Assembly (NCBI RefSeq): GCF_900129885.1
Contig: NZ_FQXE01000016.1
Span: forward strand, 1-64,000
DNA: 64,000 nt
From: Pollutimonas bauzanensis
GTDB taxonomy: Bacteria; Pseudomonadota; Gammaproteobacteria; Burkholderiales; Burkholderiaceae_B
Direction: 5' to 3'
The notes below the pieces were generated by a model that saw only the letters and a program-made list of their open reading frames with translations, was not told the DNA's origin and did no database searches. Position 1 is the stretch's first letter; each line of letters begins with the position of its first letter. The translations under genes were made by a program, and so were the position numbers. Below, piece by piece: positions 24,576-32,277 of the stretch.

Positions 24576-24941
24576 ATGCGCACTTCAACCCTGATCACGC
24601 TGGCCGCGGCCGTCTTGTTGTCGGCGCCCGCCCTGGCGGCCGAGCCCGGGGCCTCCGCAAAACCGGCCGCCTCGCCCGGCGCCTGCGTGGACGTCGAAGT
24701 CGGCGGCTACCGCGCCTTGTCCTACGATTGCCTGAGCCGGCAAATGGCGCCAACCGAAAACCGCGCGCCGGGGAACCCGGCCCTGGCGTCGGAGGACATC
24801 GCCAAGCAGGCCCCGAACCGGCTGGGCCTGTTCAACCAGTCCGCCACCTCCAACCGCATGGGCAACCAGTTCGGCAAATCGGCCTTCCCCCAGCGGCCGC
24901 CGGCGGCGCAAGGCGCCTCGCCGCTCCTGGGCGGGAAGTAG
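24576..24941 (+). CDS. Small exported protein, unknown function
   Basis: 121 residues from ATG 24576 with GGGAGG nine bases upstream. Signal peptide RTSTLITLAAAVLLSAPALA/AEP. The mature part has two cysteines (GACVDVEVGGYRALSYDCLSRQM), likely a disulphide, followed by a Pro/Asn/Gly-rich tail (NRLGLFNQSATSNRMGNQFGKSAFPQR). I recall proteins of this style in Alcaligenaceae and related betaproteobacteria but cannot name the family. It is the first plus-strand gene after the secretion island and has its own leader, with TATACT at about 24540 as a possible -10. Confidence 0.7.
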   Translation: MRTSTLITLAAAVLLSAPALAAEPGASAKPAASPGACVDVEVGGYRALSYDCLSRQMAPTENRAPGNPALASEDIAKQAPNRLGLFNQSATSNRMGNQFGKSAFPQRPPAAQGASPLLGGK

Positions 24942-25067
24942 CCGTTCGCGCGCGGCGGCTGATTCCATGCAAGGCTCGCCATCTTGAACAAAGCCGGCAG
25001 CAAAACTGAAACCTGCTTATGCCACCATGGCGTCATGAGCACCGCCGCCACGGCATGGAGGTACGCC

Positions 25068-25271
25068 ATGAACAGCATCCGCCCCGATCTTCCCGCAAGA
25101 CGAGCCGCCTCGCCCTTGCCCCAGCACGACATCGCCCATGAGGTCGGCGCCGTGCTGCGGGCGCTTATCGTCATCTTCGCCATATTGCTGATTGCCGTCC
25201 TGGCCTGCGCGGCGATCGAGCCCTTCGCCGATTGGACGCGGCACAACGCATTCTGGATATCCGGAGCCTGA
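25068..25271 (+). CDS. Small single-pass membrane protein
   Basis: 67 residues from ATG 25068-25070, chosen because GGAGGT precedes it at good spacing; ATG 25035 in the same frame is a longer alternative. A polar, Arg-rich N-terminus precedes one hydrophobic helix (VLRALIVIFAILLIAVLACAAI) and a short C-terminal tail with two Trp residues. No family recognised. G+C and third-position bias match the host. Confidence 0.5.
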   Translation: MNSIRPDLPARRAASPLPQHDIAHEVGAVLRALIVIFAILLIAVLACAAIEPFADWTRHNAFWISGA

Positions 25272-25506
25272 AACGCCCGCCGCGCTCAAAGCGCCGGCGG
25301 CCTGCCGGAGGGTTTCATGCCTCACACCCGTTGTGGAAATTCAATGGCGACAAGGAGAGCGGCCGAGCGCGATCCGACGCCAGCCATTGCGGGGTATAGA
25401 TGAAGCGGTGCACCCCCCGCAACACATGCCACGTCCCCACCGGCTCGCCATTCATCCAGGCATCAAGCGCGGCCGGGCGCATACGCAGAGGGCGGGAGGG
25501 CGCGGC
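25272..25506. other. Intergenic, nothing recognised
   Basis: Lies between the small membrane protein and the convergent end of the alpha/beta hydrolase gene. No frame with a ribosome binding site and no clear terminator hairpin with a T-run were seen. Confidence 0.4.
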
Positions 25507-26220
25507 TCAGAGCCCGAGCAACACTGCGCTCAGCAACTGCGGATGAGTCACGTGCGCCTCGTGGGGAGCCTGGATTTCGACCCAGTTCCAGCCTGACAGC
25601 GACCGCAGCAGTTTGCGCGATGCTTCCAGCAGGGGATGCGACGGCGCCGTGCAATGCAGATAGGTGCGCGGCCGGTGGTTGCCTATGGGGTTGTTCAACA
25701 CCAGCGGCGTGGTGTAGCTGGCCAGAGGCTGCGGCGTCAGCCGGCGCTGGACCCAATCGTGGCCGGCGCTGCCGGGCTCGAGGCCCCAGACGGGCGGCAT
25801 GTGTTCCGGCACGGGAACCGCCAGGCCGCCGGTGGCGCGGGCCGCCGCCGCAATGCGCGCGTCGGCGTCGGCCCGCGGATAATTCGAGAAAGCGCTTTGC
25901 CCGTTTTCCAGGACGACGGCATCGAAGTAGACCAGATGGGCGAGGCGCTCGGGAATGCGGTCGGCCACCCCGCTGATGGCGACCCCCGCGAAACTGTGCC
26001 CCACCAGGACCACATCGTCGAGTTCCTCGGCCAGGATGACCTGCATCAGGTCGTCGATGAAGACATCGATGGTGATATCCTTGCGCAGCAAATGGGCCCG
26101 GTCTCCCATGCCGGTAAAGCTGGGCGTGAAAACCTGATGCCCGGCCGCCCTCAGCCGCTCCGCAACCTGCCGCCAGCACCAGCCGCCATGCCAGGACCCA
26201 TGCGCCAGCACATAATTCAT
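25507..26220 (-). CDS. Alpha/beta hydrolase (plant-esterase-like family)
   Basis: 237 residues with no signal peptide, a single alpha/beta-hydrolase domain. The oxyanion loop is LAHGSWHGGWCW near the N-terminus, the nucleophile elbow VLVGHSFAGVAISG (Ser about residue 81), and the C-terminal His lies in IQAPHEAHVTHPQLL. The HG.WHG.W..... opening and GHS(F/Y)AG elbow are typical of the methyl-salicylate-esterase/hydroxynitrile-lyase-like branch common in soil bacteria. Substrate unknown. The MITE-like element starts about 28 bp upstream of its ATG and may carry or disrupt its promoter. Confidence 0.85.
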   Translation of the reverse strand: MNYVLAHGSWHGGWCWRQVAERLRAAGHQVFTPSFTGMGDRAHLLRKDITIDVFIDDLMQVILAEELDDVVLVGHSFAGVAISGVADRIPERLAHLVYFDAVVLENGQSAFSNYPRADADARIAAAARATGGLAVPVPEHMPPVWGLEPGSAGHDWVQRRLTPQPLASYTTPLVLNNPIGNHRPRTYLHCTAPSHPLLEASRKLLRSLSGWNWVEIQAPHEAHVTHPQLLSAVLLGL

Positions 26221-26247
26221 TGTCCGCCCTTTGCCGAAATATAAAAA

Positions 26248-26415
26248 GCCTAGTGCCCTGTTTGGTTAGTTCGTGCACTCAAATTCGGATGCATGGGCTT
26301 GTCAGACAAGGCGCAAACCGCAGCGATAGCAGTGGCTAGCGAGGATTTGCGACGCGGTATGGCGAGCCCAGGCGCCGAAGGCCAGTATTCGAATTAGGCA
26401 AACAGGACACTAGGC
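26248..26415. mobile_element. MITE-like element with terminal inverted repeats
   Basis: The two ends are inverted copies: left GCCTAGTGCCCTGTTTG and, on the other strand, right GCCTAGTGTCCTGTTTG, with similarity continuing inward (TTAGTTCG versus CCTAATTCG). The interior can also fold (GCGCAAACC near 26312 against GGATTTGCG near 26343, GGGCT against AGCCC). It has no coding capacity and is about 168 bp, so any movement would need a transposase supplied elsewhere. A target-site duplication could be the CTAG contained in the ends but is not separable by eye. Confidence 0.7.
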
Positions 26416-26469
26416 TAATCCAAATCGCCGCGGCGCGATAGCCGCCCGCTCTGTGATAGCATCGCATCC

Positions 26470-26898
26470 ATGTTTCCCCAGGGCCCTTATCCTCGCATAT
26501 CCTCGACAGCCAGGCGGCTGATGCTTTGGCTGGCGCTGGCGGCGTTCGTCTTCCGGGCGCTGGCGCCGGCCGGCTTCATGCCGGATGCCAATGCGCTGCA
26601 GCATGGCAGGCTGGTCCTTACCTTCTGCACCAGCGGCGCCTCCGCCCTGCCGCCCGGCCTGCGCGACAAAACCGGCGATGCGTCCGGCGACAATACCGGC
26701 AAGGATCTCGCTGGCGGCGACAGCTGCCCCTTCGGCCTGCTCGCCGCGCAGGCCATGATCGCCCCTTCGGCGACCATCGTGGTGTTCGCCGCGGCCCTGC
26801 GGCATGTGCCGCCACCGCTTTTCTTCAGGGCCTTGCCGCCGCTGCCGGCGCATGGCCCGCCGCTGGGTTCGCGCGCGCCTCCCTCACACCCCGGTTGA
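26470..26898 (+). CDS. DUF2946 family protein, copy 1
   Basis: 142 residues. An N-terminal hydrophobic segment (LMLWLALAAFVFRALAPAGFMPD) carries the family's R-x-L-x-P-x-G-y/f-M-P motif, then LVLTFCTSGA, a charged linker, DSCPFGLLAAQA with the CPF motif, a second hydrophobic stretch (PSATIVVFAAALRHV) and the C-terminal PPLPAHGPPLGSRAPPS motif. DUF2946 genes often sit beside TonB-dependent receptors and copper genes. Here it is 63 bp upstream of a receptor. A paralogue at 53353-53781 sits in front of a collapsed receptor and copper genes, supporting a metal-related role (inference). Confidence 0.85.
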   Translation: MFPQGPYPRISSTARRLMLWLALAAFVFRALAPAGFMPDANALQHGRLVLTFCTSGASALPPGLRDKTGDASGDNTGKDLAGGDSCPFGLLAAQAMIAPSATIVVFAAALRHVPPPLFFRALPPLPAHGPPLGSRAPPSHPG

Positions 26899-26961
26899 TT
26901 ATCTCTACGCCGCCGGCCCCGAATACGCCGGTCAAGACAATAGAAATCCCGAGGTTTATCC

Positions 26962-29094
26962 ATGCTCCGCATTCATTTTCACGCCGCGGCCGCCGCCGCG
27001 CTCGCCATCCGCCTTGCGCCGCTCATACTGGCATCCGGCGCGGTCCACGCGGCCGAATCCGTGCCTCTCTTGCCCGCCATCCCGGTGAAAGCCAATAGTG
27101 CCACCGAAATCAACAGGGCCGCATCCACCGGATCGGCGCTCAATCTCACCCCGCAGCAAACCCCGGCCAGCATCAGCGTCATCACGCGCGAACAACTGCA
27201 GCAGCGCGGCGACGCCAGCCTGGCGGACGCCGTCAGCCGGTCTCCGGGCCTGAGCAATATCGGCCATCCCGGCAACGGCGGCGCCGCGCTTTCGGCGCGC
27301 GGCTTCACCGGCTCATCATCCGTAATGCAGCTTTACGACGGCAAGCGCCAGTACGGCGGCATCGGCATCACCTTCCCTTTCGACACCTGGTCCATCGATC
27401 GCATAGAAGTGCTGCGGGGCCCGGCTTCCGTCATTTACGGCGAAGGCGCTATCGGCGGCGTGGTCAACGTCATACCCAAGAAGCCCTCGCGCGCGCCGGT
27501 GAGGAACGAAATCCAGGCCACCATCGGCAGCGACAATACGCAACGGCTGGGGTTCGGCAGCGGCGGCGCGATCGACGACAAGCTGTCCTACCGCTTCGAC
27601 GCCAGCGGGAACCGCTCGGACGGATGGGTGGACATGGGAAATTCCCGCAACCTGACATTTTCAGGCGCCTTGCAACTGGACGTGTCGCCCGAATTCAGCC
27701 TGACGCTAAGCTACGCCCAGGGCTGGCAAAAGCCCATGCGCTATTTCGGGACGCCGCTGGTGAATGGGGAGCCGGACGATTCCTTGCGCAAGCAAAACTA
27801 CAATGTCGGCGATGCGACGATAAAATACCAGGACCGCTGGACCGAGCTGTCGGCCCTGTGGACGCCCAACGACACGACGACGGTCCAGAGCCGCCTGTAC
27901 CAGATTGAAAGCGAGCGCCATTGGCGCAACGCGGAATACTACAATTATGTGCCGGCCAGCGGCCTGATCGAGCGCAGCTCGTACACGGACATCAGGCATG
28001 ACCAATCGCAGGTGGGCAATACCACCGACATCAGCTTCGACACCACGGTGCTGGGCCTGAAGAACCGGGCGGCCCTGGGCTTCGACATCAATCAGAGCGC
28101 CTTCAAGCATACCAACAACTCGCCCTATTCGGGCAGTTCCCTGGTTGACCCTTACGATTTCGACCGCGGCGGTTTCATCGATATCGTTGCCGCGACCCCG
28201 CGCTATCGCAACAAGGCCTCGCAATATTCGCTGTTCGCGGAGAACCGGCTGGAACTCACCCGGCAATGGTCCGTGCTGGCCGGCTTGCGCTATGACCATG
28301 CCGACGTGAGGCGGCGCGACCTGCCCGCGGGGCAGACCGTGCTCGACAAGACATTCTCCAATGTCGGCTGGCGGCTGGGCACTGTGTACGACATCCTGCC
28401 CAGCCTGGCCGTCTATGGGCAATACTCCGTAGCGGCGGATCCGGTGAGCGCGCTGATGATGATGTCGCCGGCGAACAAGGATTTCGAGCTGTCCACCGGC
28501 AAGCAGCTGGAATTCGGCGTCAAGCAGGCCTTCTGGGGCGACAAAGGCGAATGGACGCTGGCCGCTTACCGCATCGTCAAGGAAAAACTTCTGACCCGGG
28601 ATATTTCAGATCCGGCGGTCAGCATCCAGGTGGGACGGCAGTCGTCGCGGGGCATCGAGGCCACACTGGGCGTGGAGCTCGCCGCGGGCTGGCGCCTGGA
28701 CGCCAATGCCGCGCTGCTGCGCGCCCGCTATGACGATTTTTCAGAGTCTGTGGGCGGGGTTGCCGTAACGCGCGACGGCAGAGTGCCGACCGACGTGCCG
28801 CAGCGCCTGGCCAATATGTGGCTCAGCTGGCGCTTCCTGCCCCAGTGGACGGCCAGCGCCGGCCTGCGCCATGTCGGCAAGCGCTATGCGGACCGCGCCA
28901 ATGACCTGGCGCTGCCCGCCTACACCACCACGGATCTGGCCCTGCAGTGGAAGCCCAAGCGGGACCTGACGCTGACATTGCGGGGTTTCAACGTGTTCGA
29001 CAGGCACTATGTGGAAACGGCCTACTACAACCAGACCCAATGGTTTCAGGGGGCGGGCCGCAGGATGGAGCTCACCGCCGCCTACCAGTTCTGA
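26962..29094 (+). CDS. TonB-dependent siderophore/metal receptor
   Basis: 710 residues: signal peptide (RLAPLILASGAVHA/AES); plug domain with TPASISVITREQLQQRGDASLADAVSRSPGLSNI and IDRIEVLRGPASVIYGEGAIGGVVNVIPKKP (the classic receptor plug box); a 22-strand barrel; and the terminal strand MELTAAYQF ending in Phe. No STN signalling domain. The ATG at 26962 follows CCCGAGGTTTATCC, the same leader motif as before the receptor relic at 53848. With the PepSY protein 13 bp downstream it makes an uptake-plus-reduction pair, probably for a ferric siderophore; the DUF2946 link leaves copper possible. Confidence 0.85.
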   Translation: MLRIHFHAAAAAALAIRLAPLILASGAVHAAESVPLLPAIPVKANSATEINRAASTGSALNLTPQQTPASISVITREQLQQRGDASLADAVSRSPGLSNIGHPGNGGAALSARGFTGSSSVMQLYDGKRQYGGIGITFPFDTWSIDRIEVLRGPASVIYGEGAIGGVVNVIPKKPSRAPVRNEIQATIGSDNTQRLGFGSGGAIDDKLSYRFDASGNRSDGWVDMGNSRNLTFSGALQLDVSPEFSLTLSYAQGWQKPMRYFGTPLVNGEPDDSLRKQNYNVGDATIKYQDRWTELSALWTPNDTTTVQSRLYQIESERHWRNAEYYNYVPASGLIERSSYTDIRHDQSQVGNTTDISFDTTVLGLKNRAALGFDINQSAFKHTNNSPYSGSSLVDPYDFDRGGFIDIVAATPRYRNKASQYSLFAENRLELTRQWSVLAGLRYDHADVRRRDLPAGQTVLDKTFSNVGWRLGTVYDILPSLAVYGQYSVAADPVSALMMMSPANKDFELSTGKQLEFGVKQAFWGDKGEWTLAAYRIVKEKLLTRDISDPAVSIQVGRQSSRGIEATLGVELAAGWRLDANAALLRARYDDFSESVGGVAVTRDGRVPTDVPQRLANMWLSWRFLPQWTASAGLRHVGKRYADRANDLALPAYTTTDLALQWKPKRDLTLTLRGFNVFDRHYVETAYYNQTQWFQGAGRRMELTAAYQF

Positions 29095-29106
29095 AGCGGA
29101 ATAGCC

Positions 29107-30645
29107 ATGGCCATGCTCTGGACGCGCTTCAAGCGCAATATATATCTGATCCACAGATGGACGGGCATCGCGGCTTGCGGCCTCATGGCCTTGTGGTTCG
29201 TCAGCGGCGTGGTCATGCTGTTCGTGGGCTATCCCAAGCTCATGCCTGCGCAACGCCTGGCGCGCCTGCCGGTCCTGGCGGCGGCCGGCTGCTGCATTCC
29301 TGTCAGCCAGGCATTGCTGCGGGCCGGCGCGTCGGCCGCGCCGCGGGAGATAACGCTTACCTCCATCGCCGGCAGCCCCTATTACCGGCTGCGCCAGGGC
29401 GATGGCCGCTACGTCGTCGTCGATGCCGTGGCCGGCGTGCCCGGCCAGCCTGTCGGCGAGCAGCGGGCCATGCTTGCCGCGCGCGCGTTCATCCCCGGCG
29501 CCGCCGCGCGGTATCTCGGCCCCGTCGATGAGGATCGCTGGACGCATGCGGCCTCGCTGAATCCCCATCGGCCGCTGCACCGGATCCAGATGGGCGACGC
29601 CGCCCGCACGCTGCTATACATTTCATCATCGACAGGCGAGCCCGTCATGGCCGCGCCGCTGCGCCAGCGCGCCTGGAACTATGTCGGCGCCTGGCTGCAT
29701 TGGCTGTATATGTTTCGCGATCGCCCGGCGGATCCAGGCTGGAGCTGGATCGTCATTGGTCTGTCGGGCGCCGGGGTGATAACGGCGCTGACCGGCACAC
29801 TGGCCGGACTGTGGCGATGGCGCTTCGGCAGCCCGTATAAATCGGGCTCGCGCTCGCCTTACCGCGAGGGATGGCTGCGCTGGCATCATCTATCGGGATT
29901 GGTGTTCGCCGCCATTGTGTGCGCGTGGATCTTCAGCGGCTTGATGTCCATGAACCCTCTGGGCATATTCAGCCCGAAAGGCCAGCGCCCCGACCTGGCG
30001 GCCTACCAGGGCGGCACACCGGGCACGGCGCGGCTGGCGCTGGAGGCGCCGGAGGCGCTGGCCATGCTCGAAAGCGCCGGCTTCCACGCCCGGGAAATCG
30101 AATGGCGGGTTCTGGGCGGAATGCCCTATCTGCTCGCCCGGGACGCCGCAAACCAGACGCGCCTGATCCTGCGGGACGCGGCCGGGCCGGCGGTCCGGGC
30201 GCAATGGCCCGACAGCGTTCTGCTCGAGGCCGCCCCGCGCTTGATAAACGCGGCGATAACGTCCCAGCGTCGGCTGCTGCGCTACGACAGCTACTATTAC
30301 CGCCGCTCGGCGGCGTCGATGTATGGCGCCGCCGAGCGGCGCCTGCCGGCGCTGCGCGTCAGCTTCGATGATCCCGACAAAACCTGGGCCTACCTGGACC
30401 CGTACACCGGCGACCTCGAACTGAGCTCCAGCCATTCGCAGCGGGCCGGGCGCTGGCTCTTCAATTTCCTGCACAGCTGGGACCTGCCGCCCATGCTGCG
30501 GGCGGAGCTGGCGCGCCACGCCGCGCTGATCCTGCTGAGCCTGGGAGGGCTGGTCCTGAGCATAAGCGGGATCAGGATCGGCTATATGCGCCTGCGCGCC
30601 TGGGCCGCCAAAGCTTTGCGCAAGGCGGGCGCATTTCCGCGTTGA
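29107..30645 (+). CDS. PepSY-associated membrane protein (siderophore-iron reductase-like)
   Basis: 512 residues. The N-terminal helix with a conserved His (IYLIHRWTGIAACGLMALWFVSGVVMLFV) is followed by a PepSY-type periplasmic domain (REITLTSIAGSPYYRLRQGDGRYVVVDAVAG), helices with histidines (WNYVGAWLHWLYMF, WSWIVIGLSGAGVITALTGTLAGLWRW, LRWHHLSGLVFAAIVCAWIFSGLMSM), a second PepSY region (LEAPEALAMLESAGFHAREIEWRVLGGMPYLLAR) and a C-terminal helix (RHAALILLSLGGLVLSISGIRIGY). Relatives in P. aeruginosa reduce ferric siderophores in the periplasm. It is cotranscribed with the receptor. Confidence 0.8.
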   Translation: MAMLWTRFKRNIYLIHRWTGIAACGLMALWFVSGVVMLFVGYPKLMPAQRLARLPVLAAAGCCIPVSQALLRAGASAAPREITLTSIAGSPYYRLRQGDGRYVVVDAVAGVPGQPVGEQRAMLAARAFIPGAAARYLGPVDEDRWTHAASLNPHRPLHRIQMGDAARTLLYISSSTGEPVMAAPLRQRAWNYVGAWLHWLYMFRDRPADPGWSWIVIGLSGAGVITALTGTLAGLWRWRFGSPYKSGSRSPYREGWLRWHHLSGLVFAAIVCAWIFSGLMSMNPLGIFSPKGQRPDLAAYQGGTPGTARLALEAPEALAMLESAGFHAREIEWRVLGGMPYLLARDAANQTRLILRDAAGPAVRAQWPDSVLLEAAPRLINAAITSQRRLLRYDSYYYRRSAASMYGAAERRLPALRVSFDDPDKTWAYLDPYTGDLELSSSHSQRAGRWLFNFLHSWDLPPMLRAELARHAALILLSLGGLVLSISGIRIGYMRLRAWAAKALRKAGAFPR

Positions 30646-30717
30646 GCTGCCGCGCCCGCCGCGGCGCCGTGGTTCTGTTATAAGATCATCTGGCGGTTAC
30701 ATGCAGGAAGCGGAACA

Positions 30718-32277
30718 ATGAAGATACGAATACATGCCGCGTTGTGCATGCTCTTGATTTGCCTGGGAGCCGTGGCGATTTCCGGATGCGCGGCCCTGCC
30801 CTCGCTGGCGGACCGGACTGCCTCGCAGGCGCTTACGGACGATGAGTCCAAGGCCACCACGCTGGGCAAGGCGATTTCCCGCATGGCCGGCGCGCATCCG
30901 GGCAAGTCGGGCGTCCATTCGCTGGCGGATCCGCAAGAGGCCTTCGCCGTGCGCGCGCTGCTGGCGCGGGCGGCCGAAAAGACGCTGGACGTCCAGTACT
31001 ATATCTGGCACGACGACCTGACCGGCTCCCTGCTGTTCGAAGCCTTGCATGCCGCGGCCGATCGCGGCGTGCGCGTGCGCCTATTGCTGGACGACAACAA
31101 TACCTCCGGGCTGGACGGCACGCTCGCCGCGCTCGATTCGCATCCGAATATCGAAGTGCGCCTGTTCAATCCTTTCGTGATCCGCTCGCCGCGCTGGCTG
31201 GGCTATATCACCGACTTCTCGCGCGCCAACCGGCGCATGCACAACAAGTCCTTCACCGCCGACAACCGCATCACCATCATAGGCGGGCGCAATGTGGGCG
31301 ACGAATACTTCGGCGCGACCGACGGCGTGCTGTTCGCCGACCTGGACGTGGCGGCGGTCGGCCCGGTGGTCAAGGATGTGTCCGACGATTTCGACCGCTA
31401 TTGGAACAGCCAGTCCTCCTACCCCGCCAGCCTGCTCCTGCCGCCGGCCGAACCCGGCCGGCTGGCCAAGCTCAAGGCCGAGGGCTCCGTCCTCGAGCGC
31501 GATCCGCGCGCCGCGGCCTATGTAAAGGCCTTGCGCGACTCCAGCCTGATACGCCAGCTGGCCGACCAGACCATAGAGCTGGAATGGGCAACCACCCATA
31601 TGGTCAGCGATGATCCGCGCAAAGGGCTGGGCCAGGTGCCGCCCGAACAGCTTTTGACGCACGACCTCGAACAGATCATCGGCAAGCCGAAATCCGATGT
31701 GGAGCTGGTCTCGCCCTATTTCGTGCCCTCCGCGGCGGGGGTCGCCGGCCTCACCGCGATGACCCGGCGCGGCGTCACGCTGAAGATATTGACCAATTCG
31801 CTGGATGCCACGGACGTCGCCGCGGTCCACGCCGGCTATGCGAAACGGCGCAAGCCGCTGCTGGAGGCCGGCGTCAAGCTTTATGAAATGAAGCGCCTGT
31901 CGCCCGGAACGCGCCGCAACAAAAGCGCCGGCCCCTTCGGCAGCTCGGGTTCTAGCCTGCACGCCAAAACTTTTTCCGTGGACAGCTCGCGCATTTTCAT
32001 CGGCTCTTTTAATTTCGATCCGCGTTCGGCCAAGCTGAACACCGAGCTGGGCTTCATTATCGACAGCCCCGCGATGGCGCGGAGAATCAACGCGGCGTTC
32101 AACGACAGGATTCCCGAGATCGCCTATGAGGTCCGCCTCTCGGATAGCGGCGCTCTGTATTGGACGGAACAGCGCGACGGCAGGCAAATACGCTATGACA
32201 CGGAACCCCACGCCAGCCTCTGGCGCCGGGCCAGCGTGGATTTCCTGTCGCTGCTGCCGATCGACTGGCTGCTCTAG
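30718..32277 (+). CDS. clsC: Phospholipase D family lipoprotein, cardiolipin synthase C-like
   Basis: 519 residues. The signal peptide ends in a lipobox (AVAISGCAAL), implying an outer- or inner-membrane lipoprotein. There are two HKD motifs: NRRMHNKSFTADNRITIIGGRN (about residue 173) and SSLHAKTFSVDSSRIFIGSFNFD (about 413). The region between (VELVSPYFVPSAAGV) is typical of ClsC/YmdC, which makes cardiolipin from phosphatidylglycerol and phosphatidylethanolamine. Downstream residues YWTEQRDGRQIRYDTEPHASLWRR match the family's C-terminus. Its stop codon shares CTAG with the stop of the convergent glucan synthase gene. ClsC is usually cytoplasmic or membrane-bound; a lipobox-bearing form is common in betaproteobacteria. 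Confidence 0.85.
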   Translation: MKIRIHAALCMLLICLGAVAISGCAALPSLADRTASQALTDDESKATTLGKAISRMAGAHPGKSGVHSLADPQEAFAVRALLARAAEKTLDVQYYIWHDDLTGSLLFEALHAAADRGVRVRLLLDDNNTSGLDGTLAALDSHPNIEVRLFNPFVIRSPRWLGYITDFSRANRRMHNKSFTADNRITIIGGRNVGDEYFGATDGVLFADLDVAAVGPVVKDVSDDFDRYWNSQSSYPASLLLPPAEPGRLAKLKAEGSVLERDPRAAAYVKALRDSSLIRQLADQTIELEWATTHMVSDDPRKGLGQVPPEQLLTHDLEQIIGKPKSDVELVSPYFVPSAAGVAGLTAMTRRGVTLKILTNSLDATDVAAVHAGYAKRRKPLLEAGVKLYEMKRLSPGTRRNKSAGPFGSSGSSLHAKTFSVDSSRIFIGSFNFDPRSAKLNTELGFIIDSPAMARRINAAFNDRIPEIAYEVRLSDSGALYWTEQRDGRQIRYDTEPHASLWRRASVDFLSLLPIDWLL

